From positions 1 through 32,334 of the forward strand of contig JAIMBB010000024.1 of assembly GCA_023511655.1 (NCBI GenBank): DNA of 32,334 bases, in the 5' to 3' direction. A model generated the notes under the pieces. That model worked only from the letters and a program-made list of their open reading frames with translations, was not told the DNA's origin and ran no database searches. Below, piece by piece: positions 7,359-17,673 of this stretch (its first letter is position 1; every line of letters starts with the position of its first letter). The DNA comes from Anaerolineae bacterium (lineage in GTDB: Bacteria > Chloroflexota > Anaerolineae > J036 > Brachytrichaceae). The position numbers and the translations under genes are program-made.

Positions 7359-8318
7359 ATGGCAGTCGTTACGCTGACGCAGCGCTTTCTCGCGCCGCCG
7401 GAAGAGGCGCCTTATTCGGTTCGCACCGTTTCCATTCCACCGGCGCGCCTGGAAGTGCCGCAAACGTTGATTGATCGTTTCAAGCTGCCCGCACCGCGGG
7501 TCGAGCAGTTGCAGTGCCAGGCGGCCGAGGCACGCCAGCCGGGAACGTGGTTGCAGCCGCGCGAATGGAGCGGGGCGGCCGTGCTGCTCGTTTGTGGTGC
7601 CGGCGATAACCGCCACGCTTTCAAGTGGCTGCTCTTCCGCCGCTTGCTCGAACGTCGTATCGCCGTGCTCACGGTAGATCCGCCCGGGCATGGCGAATTT
7701 ATGACCGTCCCGTGCACCGTGGACAATGCGCGCCGCGCGGCGTGTGCTGCGCTGGATTGGCTATGCGGTCAGCGCGGCGTACGGCGCGTTGGTGCCATCG
7801 GCATCAGCTTCGGCGGCAACCAGGTGGCCGATCTGGCGGCGCGCGATGAACGGGTCGCCGCGCTCGTCACCATCTCCACGCCGGTGAAGCTGCCGCCGGT
7901 CACACGCTTGACGGTTGCCCGCGAGTCGTTGGGGTTGGTGTGTTTGCCGCGCAACCTGGCTCTGCTGCGCCATCAATCGTTGCCCAAAATGTGGGCAGAA
8001 TGGCGCAGTATGAACGGCGCCTGGTTCGGCGAAAGCCTGTACGACATGATCGCGCGCTTCGACACGCTTAACGCCGTCCGCGCCATCGGCCCGCGCCCCA
8101 AGATGTTCATCCATGGCAAATGCGATGTGGCTGTGCCGCCGATCAATGCCAGACTGATGTACGAGGCCGCGGAGCCGGAGCGCGAACTGATCCTTGTTCC
8201 CCAGGCCACCCATCTCAGCGTCATCCTCTTCGACAGGGAGATGAAGATGATGTCCGACTGGCTGGCGGCCAGGCTGGTAACATCACCGGGCTATGAACCA
8301 AACGGAATCGGCACCTGA
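7359..8318 (+). CDS. Alpha/beta-hydrolase family protein
   Basis: This 319-residue probable cytoplasmic hydrolase has no signal peptide. The fold is shown by AAVLLVCGAGDNRH (first strand and oxyanion region), TVDPPGHGE, the nucleophile elbow GISFGG with Ser150, Asp256 in HGKCDVAVP and His285 in QATHLS, which together form the triad. The open frame runs upstream into the tRNA 3' exon, so the start must be downstream of 7302. The ATG at 7359 (MAVVTLTQRFLAPPEEA) is the first suitable one, although no good ribosome site precedes it. The last 26 bases overlap the Rieske gene, suggesting coupled translation. The substrate is unknown. Confidence 0.85.
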   Translation: MAVVTLTQRFLAPPEEAPYSVRTVSIPPARLEVPQTLIDRFKLPAPRVEQLQCQAAEARQPGTWLQPREWSGAAVLLVCGAGDNRHAFKWLLFRRLLERRIAVLTVDPPGHGEFMTVPCTVDNARRAACAALDWLCGQRGVRRVGAIGISFGGNQVADLAARDERVAALVTISTPVKLPPVTRLTVARESLGLVCLPRNLALLRHQSLPKMWAEWRSMNGAWFGESLYDMIARFDTLNAVRAIGPRPKMFIHGKCDVAVPPINARLMYEAAEPERELILVPQATHLSVILFDREMKMMSDWLAARLVTSPGYEPNGIGT

Positions 8319-8658
8319 AGGCTTCCTGCCGGCCATCCACATCGGCGAGCTGCAACTCGACCGTCCCCGGCGCGTCAAGACCGCGAACGGTTACGTGGTG
8401 ATCGTCCTGTGTGAAGTGGATGGCGCACAAACGGTGGCGGCGTTTACGCCGATTTGCCCGCATGCGATGGGCGATTTGTCGTATGGGATGATCTACCGCG
8501 GACAGGTGGAGTGTCCGGTGCATGGCTACCGCTTCGACGTCGCAACCGGCGAGTGCGTCTGGCCGGCCGGAGAGTCGCCGCTGCGCATCTATCCGACGCG
8601 GGTGGTAGACGGCTTGGTATACGTCAAAGTCGAAAAGCCGAAGTGGATGGCATCATGA
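8293..8658 (+). CDS. Rieske-type [2Fe-2S] protein
   Basis: A 121-residue soluble Rieske domain. The cluster ligands are Cys55 and His57 (CPH) and Cys74 and His77 (CPVHGYRFD). These match the ferredoxin/small-subunit type used with dioxygenases or nitrite reductases rather than the membrane bc1 type, since there is no transmembrane helix and no disulfide cysteine pair. The downstream GECVWPAGESPLRIYPTRVVDGLVYVKV strand pattern completes the fold. It starts inside the end of the alpha/beta-hydrolase gene. No oxygenase partner is nearby, so its electron partner is unknown. Confidence 0.92.
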   Translation: MNQTESAPEGFLPAIHIGELQLDRPRRVKTANGYVVIVLCEVDGAQTVAAFTPICPHAMGDLSYGMIYRGQVECPVHGYRFDVATGECVWPAGESPLRIYPTRVVDGLVYVKVEKPKWMAS

Positions 8659-8670
8659 GTCATCAGTCGT

Positions 8671-8697
8671 CGGCCATCGCGAATGAGCGATGAGCCG
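8671..8697 (+). terminator. Hairpin after the Rieske gene, possible terminator
   Basis: CGGC and CATCGC (8671-8680) pair with GCGATG (8687-8692) and GCCG (8694-8697) around a six-base loop, with one bulged A. No T-run follows, so efficient intrinsic termination is uncertain. Confidence 0.4.
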
Positions 8698-8726
8698 CGC
8701 TTGTAAAAATCAAATAAATGTCAGGC

Positions 8727-8750
8727 ATCATATGTTGACGCGCATATGAT
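8727..8750. promoter_or_regulatory. Inverted repeat, possible operator
   Basis: ATCATATG (8727-8734) is repeated inverted as CATATGAT (8743-8750) across an eight-base spacer, giving a 16-bp centre-to-centre distance. It lies 21 bp upstream of the ATG of the small coiled-coil gene, overlapping where its promoter or leader should be. The symmetry is exact; the binding protein is unknown. Confidence 0.45.
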
Positions 8751-8770
8751 CCTGGCAGGAGGTAATTCAA

Positions 8771-9187
8771 ATGTCTGAGCAGAACACCCAGCAATCCTCG
8801 ATTGAGCGCGAGCTCAACAAGCTCGGGGAGAACTTGAGCAACCTCTTCCGCGCGATGTGGGAGTCGGAGGAGATCAAGAGCATCGAACGCGAGGTGGCGG
8901 CCAACCTGGAACGGCTGAACAAGCGCATGAACGAGGCGGTCGAGAAGGTCCGCGCCGATCGGGTGGCGACCGACATCAAGCAAGGTGTGAAGGAAGCCTG
9001 GGAGACGGCGCATGGGCCGCAGATCTTGAGTGAGCTGCAAGCGGGGCTGGCAGATACCCTGCGCAAGCTGAACGAAGAGATCGCCAGGCGCGCTCAGCCG
9101 GCGCAGGAGGTGCGGCCGGATGACGAGAGTGCCCCGCAGACGGCCAACGGCGAGCCGGTTGGCGCGAGCGAAGCGAAACCGGAGTGA
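8771..9187 (+). CDS. Small acidic coiled-coil protein of unknown function
   Basis: A 138-residue protein with no signal peptide or membrane segment. Residues about 10-110 are nearly all charged alpha-helix with heptad character (SIERELNKLGENLSNLF, EVAANLERLNKRMNEAVEKV, LADTLRKLNEEI). The last 30 residues are an acidic, low-complexity tail. AGGAGG at 8757-8762 gives a strong ribosome site and fixes the start. A palindrome lies upstream and an intrinsic terminator downstream, so it is a single-gene unit. Its make-up recalls apolipoprotein-like or stress-linked small proteins, but I do not recognise a family. Confidence 0.8.
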   Translation: MSEQNTQQSSIERELNKLGENLSNLFRAMWESEEIKSIEREVAANLERLNKRMNEAVEKVRADRVATDIKQGVKEAWETAHGPQILSELQAGLADTLRKLNEEIARRAQPAQEVRPDDESAPQTANGEPVGASEAKPE

Positions 9188-9192
9188 GTGAC

Positions 9193-9230
9193 AGAAACCA
9201 GGTTTCTCTACGAAATCTGGTTTCTTTTTT
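9193..9230. terminator. Intrinsic terminator between convergent genes
   Basis: AGAAACCAG (9193-9201) pairs perfectly with CTGGTTTCT (9217-9225), with a further inner TTTC/GAAA pairing. A T-run through 9230 follows. It ends the coiled-coil gene on the plus strand, and on the minus strand it lies beyond the stop of ychF, which it may also serve. Confidence 0.85.
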
Positions 9231-9235
9231 GCACT

Positions 9236-10342
9236 TCACACGTTGAACAGAAAGTGCATGATGTCGCCGTCGCGCACGACGTACTCTTTGCCTTCCGAAC
9301 GCAGCTTGCCGGCGGCGCGAATGGCGGCTTCGGTCTTGTATGTCCGCAAATCGTCCAGCGTGTATACCTCGGCGCGAATGAAGCCGCGTTCGAAATCCGA
9401 ATGAATCACCCCCGCGGCCTGGGGCGCCTTTGTCCCAACCGGGATCGTCCAGGCGCGGATTTCCTTCGGCCCGGCGGTGAAGAAAGATTGCAAGCCAAGC
9501 AACTTGTAAGTCGCTCGCGCCAGCCTGGCCAATCCTGACTCTTCCAACCCCAGCCCAGCCAGGAACTCCTTGCGCTCCGCATCGCTCTCCAGCGCCGCAA
9601 TCTCCGCTTCGATCGCGCCGGAGATGACGATCATCTCCGCGCCGTGCGCCGACACCCATTCCTGTAACCGTGCCACGTGTGGGTTTGATGCGCCGCTGGG
9701 ATCTTGTTCATCCACGTTCGCCACATAGAGCACCGGTTTGCTGGTGATGAATCCGAGCGACCGGGCCAGCTTCTGACCGGTAGCATCCATGCGGGTCAGC
9801 GCCAGGCGCGCCGGCTTGCCTTCGCGCAACAAGGCGACCATTGGTTCAAGCACGGCGACGCGCTGAATAGCTTCCTGGTCACGTTGGGCGGCGGCGCGTT
9901 TGTTTTTCTCCAGTTGTCTCTCCGCGCTCTCCAGATCGGCCAGCGCCAGCTCCAGCTCGATGATTTCCACATCGCGCACGGGATCCACCGAGCCGTCCAC
10001 GTGGATGACGTCGGGGTTTTCGAAGCAACGCACGATGTGCAGGATGGCGTCCACGGCTCGGATGTGGCCGAGGAACTGGTTGCCCAACCCCTCGCCTTGT
10101 GACGCGCCCTTCACCAGGCCGGCGATGTCCACGACTTCGATGGTGGCCGGCACAACTTTCTCGGTTTTGATGTAGCGGGCGATCTCGTCCAGCCGCGGGT
10201 CGGGCACGGGCACGATGCCGGTGTTCGGTTCGATGGTGGCAAAAGGGTAGTTGGCGGCCAGCGCCCCTGCAGCGGTCAATGCATTAAAAATCGTGGACTT
10301 GCCCACATTCGGCAACCCCACGATGCCGGTTGATAGTCCCAT
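9236..10342 (-). CDS. ychF: YchF/OLA1-family ribosome-associated ATPase
   Basis: YchF is an Obg-related P-loop protein that prefers ATP and binds ribosomes, with roles in translation start and stress response. The 368 residues match the family: G1 GLPNVGKST at the start, a switch I region with [14 protein letters not shown]3 [17 protein letters not shown], and a NVDE element where GTPases have NKxD, as expected for ATP preference. A coiled-coil hairpin lies near 130-195. The C-terminal TGS domain includes [31 protein letters not shown]. It ends convergently against the upstream terminator and diverges from the TPR gene. Confidence 0.97.
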   Translation of the reverse strand: MGLSTGIVGLPNVGKSTIFNALTAAGALAANYPFATIEPNTGIVPVPDPRLDEIARYIKTEKVVPATIEVVDIAGLVKGASQGEGLGNQFLGHIRAVDAILHIVRCFENPDVIHVDGSVDPVRDVEIIELELALADLESAERQLEKNKRAAAQRDQEAIQRVAVLEPMVALLREGKPARLALTRMDATGQKLARSLGFITSKPVLYVANVDEQDPSGASNPHVARLQEWVSAHGAEMIVISGAIEAEIAALESDAERKEFLAGLGLEESGLARLARATYKLLGLQSFFTAGPKEIRAWTIPVGTKAPQAAGVIHSDFERGFIRAEVYTLDDLRTYKTEAAIRAAGKLRSEGKEYVVRDGDIMHFLFNV

Positions 10343-10426
10343 GATGCTTCGACCGCAAGAATATCACGGGTGCACCCTTGCACGGGAGAGGCCGACGGCG
10401 CATCCACGGTCAGTCACACGAATCGG

Positions 10427-10432
10427 TAGAAT
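10427..10432 (+). promoter_or_regulatory. Candidate -10 of the TPR gene, leaderless spacing
   Basis: TAGAAT ends nine bases before the ATG at 10442. No Shine-Dalgarno sequence lies between them, so the mRNA would begin at or just before the start codon. Confidence 0.4.
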
Positions 10433-10441
10433 GTTGGCGCG

Positions 10442-11389
10442 ATGGGTAAACTGCAACAGGAAGTTGGCATCCTCAACGAGGGTGACGCGCTGCGCGCGTT
10501 GATCGGAGAGTGCGAAAAGGCCCTGGTCGCGATTAACGCCCAGAACGTCGGGCCGTTGCTCACGAACGTTGCCGAAGCGCACCGGTTGTTGGACCGGCTG
10601 CGCACGTCCGGCGCCGACGTGCGCGCCGAGGAGGCGCGCCTGCAGACGGTGGATGAGCGCATGATCCGGAATGCCAGACAAATCGTGGCTGCGGTCGGTG
10701 GAACGCAGCAGTTCATCGCCCTGCGTCAGCAGATCGCCCCCCACCTGCGCGAGCGGTGGTGGAACCTGGAGGAAGAGGTGGTAGCCGCCCGCCGGCAGCT
10801 CTTCAAGCGATTCGCCATCGGTGCTGCCGTCCTCGTCGCGATCGGCATCGTGGGGTTCCTCCTGCGCGGCGTGCTCTTCCCGCCGAATCCGGTTGGCGAT
10901 GCGGTGTTTGCTGCACAGGCCGCTTTGCGGGAAGGCGATGTGCAAAAAGCGATCCAGGCGATCGAGCAGGGCCTCGGCGCCGAGCCATCCAGCACCACGC
11001 TGCTCATCTGGAAGGGAGCTTTGCTCGAACGACAGAACGATCCGGCCGGCGCTGCAGCGCTCGAGGCAGCCCGCTCCGCCCTGGGCGAGAAAGATTATCT
11101 GCTGGAGAAGGCTCAGGTGAACCTGCTGCTCGGTGAGAACGATCGAGTGATCGCCGATATGACCCGTTTGATCGAGACGATACCCGATCCTGCCGAAGCC
11201 TATTACATCCGCGCCACGGCGTTTGAAAATAAAAACGAGCTGTGGCGGGCGATCCGCGACCTGGAGGCTGCATCCGAAATTGCGCAGCGAACAGGCAACG
11301 ACACCCTGTTTGCCACAGCGCGCATCCGCATGGGGGTGTTGATGCAAACCGCACCTGGTGCCGGCGCTGCTCCCACTGCAACGCCGTAG
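10442..11389 (+). CDS. Single-pass membrane protein with C-terminal TPR-like repeats
   Basis: The 315-residue protein has an N-terminal cytoplasmic helical region (residues 1-120, heptad-like), one transmembrane helix at about 124-146, and a region after residue 150 that looks like three to four tetratricopeptide repeats (GDAVFAAQAALREGDVQKAIQAIEQGL; LEKAQVNLLLGENDRVIADMTRLIE; AEAYYIRATAFENKNELWRAIRDLEAA). A low-complexity Ala/Pro/Thr tail closes it. TPR proteins usually hold other proteins together; no partner can be named. It diverges from ychF, with a TAGAAT box just upstream of the ATG. Confidence 0.82.
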   Translation: MGKLQQEVGILNEGDALRALIGECEKALVAINAQNVGPLLTNVAEAHRLLDRLRTSGADVRAEEARLQTVDERMIRNARQIVAAVGGTQQFIALRQQIAPHLRERWWNLEEEVVAARRQLFKRFAIGAAVLVAIGIVGFLLRGVLFPPNPVGDAVFAAQAALREGDVQKAIQAIEQGLGAEPSSTTLLIWKGALLERQNDPAGAAALEAARSALGEKDYLLEKAQVNLLLGENDRVIADMTRLIETIPDPAEAYYIRATAFENKNELWRAIRDLEAASEIAQRTGNDTLFATARIRMGVLMQTAPGAGAAPTATP

Positions 11390-11391
11390 GG

Positions 11392-11407
11392 GCGAAATGT
11401 CTTTCGC
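11392..11407. terminator. Short hairpin between convergent genes
   Basis: GCGAAA (11392-11397) and TTTCGC (11402-11407) pair around TGTC in the 36-bp gap between the TPR gene and the aminotransferase. There is no T-run on either strand, so it is a weak terminator candidate. Confidence 0.35.
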
Positions 11408-11425
11408 GCGGTGAAGAGCTTGTCC

Positions 11426-12538
11426 CTAAGACTGTTGGATGAGGAAGTCGTCAATCGCATCGAGCAGCGCTTGCAAGTCCGCTTCGGTCGTATCGGCCAT
11501 GTGCGCGATGCGAAAGGTCTTGCCCTTCAGGGCACCGTAGCCATCGGAGATGTGCATGCCACGCGCAGCCAGGAACCGGTTGAGGGCGCTCACGTCAACG
11601 CCGCGCGTGTTGGCCACGCACGTGACCGTGTCGGACTCGTAACCCCTCTCAGCGAACAAGGCGAACCTATCGCTCGCCCACCGGCGGGTGAGCTGGGCCA
11701 GACGCGCGTGACGCGCGAAGCGGTTCTCCAGCCCTTCGGCCAGCATGTCGTCGAGTTGCCGATCGAGGGCGAACATGAGCGAAATGGCCGGGGTGGCCGG
11801 CGTGTGGTTCTTGAGCAGAAATTGCTCCAGTTCCACGAAGTCGAAGTAATAGCCGCGATTTTTGACCGTCTTTGCCTTGGCCAAGGCGCGATCGCTCACC
11901 GCAGCGAAAGCCAAACCTGGCGGCAGGCCAAAGCACTTTTGCGACGAGGTCAGCAGCACGTCCAGGCCAAGGCTATCGAAGTCAATCTTCACCCCGCCCA
12001 GCGAGCTGACGGCGTCCACCAGGATGAGCGTATCGGGGGAAAGCGCCTTGACCGTCGCAACGATTTCAGCTAGCGGATTGGTCAGGCCGCAACTGGTCTC
12101 GTTGTGCACGATGGCGATGGCCTCGAACGGGCGTCTGGCTGGATCGGCGGCGCGCGCCAGCAGCGCTTGGCGCACCATCTCCGGCTTGATCGCTTTGCCC
12201 TCCTCAACGCGCAGCCAGGTGGTGGCTTTGCCGTTGCGTTCGAACACGTTGGCCCAGCGTTCACTGAATGCGCCGCACACGGTGGCCACGACGCCGGCAT
12301 GTGGGTCGTCGCTCACGCAGTTGCGCGCGGCTGCTTCCCACAAGCCGGTGCCCGACGAAGTGCTGATGAACACGCGGCTTTGCGTAAAGAATACCTGGCG
12401 CAGCTTGGATTGAACGCGCGCGAACAGTGCCTCGAATGGCTTGCCGCGATGACCGATCATCCATTGCGCCTGCGCGTCCAGGATCTCCTTGCGAACTTCG
12501 ACCGGTCCCGGGATGAATAGTTTGATGTGATCGCTCAT
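11426..12538 (-). CDS. Class V aminotransferase (alanine/serine-glyoxylate type)
   Basis: A 370-residue PLP enzyme of the alanine-glyoxylate / serine-pyruvate aminotransferase group. It begins with KLFIPGPVEVRKEIL, the family's opening, and has GTGLWEAAARN for cofactor binding. LVDAVSSLGG holds the Asp that pairs with the pyridine nitrogen, and Lys201 in TSSQKCFGLPPG is the Schiff-base lysine. The frame extends into glmS, but the ATG at 12538 matches the family N-terminus. It starts 25 bp after glmS on the same strand, so the two are likely co-transcribed. Whether the donor is alanine, serine or another amino acid cannot be told. Confidence 0.93.
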   Translation of the reverse strand: MSDHIKLFIPGPVEVRKEILDAQAQWMIGHRGKPFEALFARVQSKLRQVFFTQSRVFISTSSGTGLWEAAARNCVSDDPHAGVVATVCGAFSERWANVFERNGKATTWLRVEEGKAIKPEMVRQALLARAADPARRPFEAIAIVHNETSCGLTNPLAEIVATVKALSPDTLILVDAVSSLGGVKIDFDSLGLDVLLTSSQKCFGLPPGLAFAAVSDRALAKAKTVKNRGYYFDFVELEQFLLKNHTPATPAISLMFALDRQLDDMLAEGLENRFARHARLAQLTRRWASDRFALFAERGYESDTVTCVANTRGVDVSALNRFLAARGMHISDGYGALKGKTFRIAHMADTTEADLQALLDAIDDFLIQQS

Positions 12539-12563
12539 GGCAGCTGCAAGCATAGCAGCAGCA

Positions 12564-14516
<1,953 letters not shown>

Positions 14517-14566
14517 ACCCTGATGTTAATCCTTGTTGTGAATGGCCTGATGATGCCCTGGTAAGC

Positions 14567-14592
14567 GAGAAGCGCCCGCGCGGGCGCTTCTC
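14567..14592. terminator. Perfect 26-bp palindrome after the SH3b-glycosidase gene
   Basis: GAGAAGCGCCCGC is followed directly by its exact inverse GCGGGCGCTTCTC. It would fold into an 11-bp GC-rich hairpin with a four-base loop. It lies 26 bp past the stop of the minus-strand glycosidase gene and upstream of glmS. There is no T-run, so it may act as a rho-linked or bidirectional barrier, or as a protein site. Confidence 0.55.
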
Positions 14593-14617
14593 CACTCTCA
14601 TTCGCTTGTGGTTTGCG

Positions 14618-16141
14618 TCAGCGCCCCATCACAGCCCTTAAGCCTGCGCAGGCCGGGCAAGAGCCATCTGGGCGGAAGATCGAGTAGCCGGCCTGGGGAT
14701 CTTCTGCATCATATTGGCGACGGTCCATGTTCCAGATGATCATCAGGCGCACCTTGCCGCTGTCGCGCGAGAGTTGCGCAGCGCGCGCCAGCCATTGCGC
14801 CTGGTTGGCCAGCGTGATGCCGTTGCCCCATTGGAAGTTAGGCGCGACGATCGGCCCCAACCCTTCGGGCGTGACGTAGCCCAGCTCCGTCCAGCACACC
14901 GGTATCTTGCCGCCGAACGCGTTGTAGGTGACGTTGAGCGTGCCCCAGAAGTACCACTGATGGTGGTCGTTGGCGACCGGCGCACCACTGGTCTGGTCGG
15001 GGCCGACCATGGTGCCGTTGTGGTGAGCGCCGATGCAATCCATCCATTGTGCGGCGCCGGTGGCAGCCAGGCGTTGCAGGAAGGGAGCGTCGTCGCAGCC
15101 GGCGTTGGTGCAGTTGCCGCCAAAATAGCCAGTGGGGGCCATCGCTGCACCGATCACCAGCGCGTTCGGGTTGGCCGCCTTGATCGCGATGTAGGCTTCG
15201 CGAAGCATGTTGGCGTAGTTCTCAGGATTGACCTGTCCGTTGCCGGGGCCGCCATATTCACGGTCGAGGTTCGGTTCGTTCCACACCTCGATGCCATCGG
15301 CGCCCTGCGTAACTAGTTGCGCCAGGTAGGCGGCGAACTCCTTGTGGTAGTTGGGATCGGCTGCGCGGGAACGCTCGCCAACGGCGCCGATCAGCACCTT
15401 CAGGCCGGCGGCCTTGGCGGCGGCAATTCGTCCGGGGATATCAGTGTCTTGCGTCTGGAACTTCACCCAGGTCATGCCGATGTCGCGCATCTGTCCGAAC
15501 ACGGCTGTGCTGCCCATATGCCCACCCAGCTCGAACGTCCACTTACCACTGGGCGCTGCAGGCGGTGCGGCAGCCGGCGCTGCGGCAGCCGGCGTCGCGC
15601 CGCCAAACGACGTGTATTGGGCGAACACATATCCCTTGCCGTTGTTGTAGACGATCTCCAACCATTTACCGTCGGTGGTCCTGGCCGTTGCCGATACTAT
15701 GTCGCCGCGCTTCAGCCGGCCGAGGATCGAGCCGCTCAGGCTGGGTGCGCTGCGCACGTTCAAGACTTCGGAAGTGACGGTGATGTTGGTGCCACCGGCG
15801 GCCGGGGCGGATGCGGCCGGAGCAGCCGACGCATTGGCCGTCGCGCACGTGCCGCCGGCCACGGCAAATTGTGCATAGATGAAACCAGAGCGGCCGTTGT
15901 AATTGATGCGGTACCAGGCGCCGTCGGCCGTCTTGGCATCGGCGATGACTTTCTGGCCGCAAGTGAGCTGTCCGATGATGCTGTCACCGGTGCTGGGCGC
16001 GCTGCGCACGTTGAGTGTTGGCGACGTGACGACCAGCTCGACGCCTTGCGACTGCGCGTGCGCGCCGTGGATGCTGCCGACGCAGATGGTCAGTGCAGCA
16101 ATAAAAGCCAAGGGGAGATGACGTCTTCTGAAGATGGGCAT
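14618..16141 (-). CDS. Secreted protein with two SH3b domains and a glycosidase-like barrel
   Basis: The 507-residue protein has a Sec signal peptide (positive start, hydrophobic 9-25, AHA-Q cleavage near residue 29). Two bacterial SH3 domains at about 34-96 and 118-180 (each with LNVRSAPS) would bind cell wall or polysaccharide. An Ala/Pro linker leads to a TIM-barrel hydrolase of the clan A type: Glu289 in EVWNEPN fits the acid/base and Glu419 in CWTELGY the nucleophile. The C-terminus has a Cys pair (SCPACAG). The sugar bond cut is unknown; GH39/GH5-like families are nearest in motif style. It lies 63 bp after the DUF512 gene. Confidence 0.87.
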   Translation of the reverse strand: MPIFRRRHLPLAFIAALTICVGSIHGAHAQSQGVELVVTSPTLNVRSAPSTGDSIIGQLTCGQKVIADAKTADGAWYRINYNGRSGFIYAQFAVAGGTCATANASAAPAASAPAAGGTNITVTSEVLNVRSAPSLSGSILGRLKRGDIVSATARTTDGKWLEIVYNNGKGYVFAQYTSFGGATPAAAAPAAAPPAAPSGKWTFELGGHMGSTAVFGQMRDIGMTWVKFQTQDTDIPGRIAAAKAAGLKVLIGAVGERSRAADPNYHKEFAAYLAQLVTQGADGIEVWNEPNLDREYGGPGNGQVNPENYANMLREAYIAIKAANPNALVIGAAMAPTGYFGGNCTNAGCDDAPFLQRLAATGAAQWMDCIGAHHNGTMVGPDQTSGAPVANDHHQWYFWGTLNVTYNAFGGKIPVCWTELGYVTPEGLGPIVAPNFQWGNGITLANQAQWLARAAQLSRDSGKVRLMIIWNMDRRQYDAEDPQAGYSIFRPDGSCPACAGLRAVMGR

Positions 16142-16204
16142 GGTAGAACCTCTGGCTAGAGAACTCCTTTTGCTTGAGTGTGTTGAGAATCGCGCCGGAG
16201 CGGG

Positions 16205-17632
16205 CTACAGGTACTTCTCGACCGCGCAGCCGCCCCCGCGCGCGATCGGTGACTGAGATTCGCCTGAATGCGGCGTGAACAGAAGTTTATTGCTCCCTGT
16301 GAACGCGTCCACTACGTCACCCATCCAATCGGCCAACGCGACCGGCTTATGTAGAGCGCGGGCGATGTCCATGGGCGAAACATCGTCCAGTGCCACACCG
16401 TTGGGGTGATCGAACATGAGGCGAGGCAGGATGATCAGATCGTTAGCTACCTCGCTCGACGCATCAGCGCGCTGCAACTGGCGGATGACATCTTCGCCGC
16501 ACAACAGGCCGGCGACGGTGATTGTGTCGCCCAGGCGCTCGTTTGTGATCGGCGTCACGTGCAGGGGAAGACCGGTGATGCGCGTGAATTCGCGCGCCGT
16601 TTTCTCCAGCGTCGGCGCGAACAGCTTGCCGGTGACGAGGGTCGCCTCTTTGAATTGAGAATTGAGAATTGAGAATTGAGAATGGGACGTTGATTGGTTC
16701 ATCCCCAACTCCGCTTTCTTGACTCTTCTCCATTCGTCCAGAAAGTCGCGCACCATGCCCAGGCCGTTTTCTTGCAGCGCCAGTCCGTCGTAGGCCCGCT
16801 TGGGGGGCACACGCCGACCGGTGACCAGATACCACTCGTCGGTCGCATAAACGAAGCCAACGCCCAACGTTCGTCGGAACTCGGCCTGCCAGGCTTCCAC
16901 CTCATCCAGGACGGTTTCGGCTTCCGCCCGCGTATGAGGGCGATGGCCGTATTTGTGGTGACGGGTGAGGCCGACCGGCACCACGCTGACCGACATCACG
17001 TGCGGATGCAGCGTCGCTAGTTGGTGCACGCTCTCTTCCATGCGCGCGCCGTCGTTCAGGCCGGGAGTGATGACCAGTTGGGTGTGCGTCGCGATGCCGT
17101 GATCGGCCAGCCAGCGCAGTTGTTCCATGATGTCCGGCGCATTCGGGTTGCGCAGGCATCGGCGCCGCGTTTCCACATCCGTGGCGTGCACGCTGATATA
17201 CAGCGGCGTCAGCCGTTGCTCGGCGATGCGCGCCCAGTCTTCTGCGCTCAGGTTGGTGAGCGTGACGAAGTGGCCGAACAGGAAGGAGTAACGATAGTCA
17301 TCGTCTTTGATGTAGAGCGTGCGGCGCATGCGAGGCGCGTTCTGCAGGACGAAGCAGAATGGGCACAGGTTGTTACAACGCCGGATGTCTATATCGAAGG
17401 TCGGGTGCACAAAGGCGATGCCCAGAGATTGACCGAATGCCCGGCGCACGGTGACCTTGTGCTGCGCACTATTGCGCGCGAAGCTAAAAGTCACCCATTC
17501 GTCTGCCCCGTAGAATTGTGCATCTATCACGTCGCGCAGGGCGTGGCCGTTGATGGCCAGCACGTCATCCCCTGCGCGCAAACCGGCGCAGTCGGCGAGG
17601 CTGCCGGGTTCGACGGATTCGATGATGCCCAT
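16205..17632 (-). CDS. DUF512 protein: PDZ domain plus radical-SAM-like domain, with repeat insertion
   Basis: A 475-residue member of a family of unknown function. An N-terminal PDZ-like domain (residues 1-60, GIIESVEPGSLADCAGLRAGDDVLAINGH) is followed by a Cys motif CNNLCPFC (CX3CX2C) that should hold a [4Fe-4S] cluster as in radical-SAM enzymes. The barrel strands include LYISVHATD and TQLVITPGLND. The C-terminal DUF512 domain includes VTGKLFAPTLEK and VAGLLCGEDVI. About residues 315-327 (HSQFSILNSQF) are encoded by a third repeat copy, placed just before the conserved TLVTG strand. Homologues often neighbour the GTPase gene der, which is not in this window. Confidence 0.92.
   Translation of the reverse strand: MGIIESVEPGSLADCAGLRAGDDVLAINGHALRDVIDAQFYGADEWVTFSFARNSAQHKVTVRRAFGQSLGIAFVHPTFDIDIRRCNNLCPFCFVLQNAPRMRRTLYIKDDDYRYSFLFGHFVTLTNLSAEDWARIAEQRLTPLYISVHATDVETRRRCLRNPNAPDIMEQLRWLADHGIATHTQLVITPGLNDGARMEESVHQLATLHPHVMSVSVVPVGLTRHHKYGHRPHTRAEAETVLDEVEAWQAEFRRTLGVGFVYATDEWYLVTGRRVPPKRAYDGLALQENGLGMVRDFLDEWRRVKKAELGMNQSTSHSQFSILNSQFKEATLVTGKLFAPTLEKTAREFTRITGLPLHVTPITNERLGDTITVAGLLCGEDVIRQLQRADASSEVANDLIILPRLMFDHPNGVALDDVSPMDIARALHKPVALADWMGDVVDAFTGSNKLLFTPHSGESQSPIARGGGCAVEKYL
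16651..16685. repeat. AT-rich 7-bp repeat copy C, single arm, inside the DUF512 gene
   Basis: About five tandem ATTGAGA units, ending GAGAATGGGA. Only one arm of the palindrome is present. The coding strand reads SHSQFSILNSQF. The terminal GAGAATGG matches the inner end of the right arm of copy A read on the other strand, so it is the same repeat family. Confidence 0.82.
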
Positions 17633-17673
17633 TGGGAATTCAAGAATAGGGTCGATAGCGAAGCGCTCTCAAC

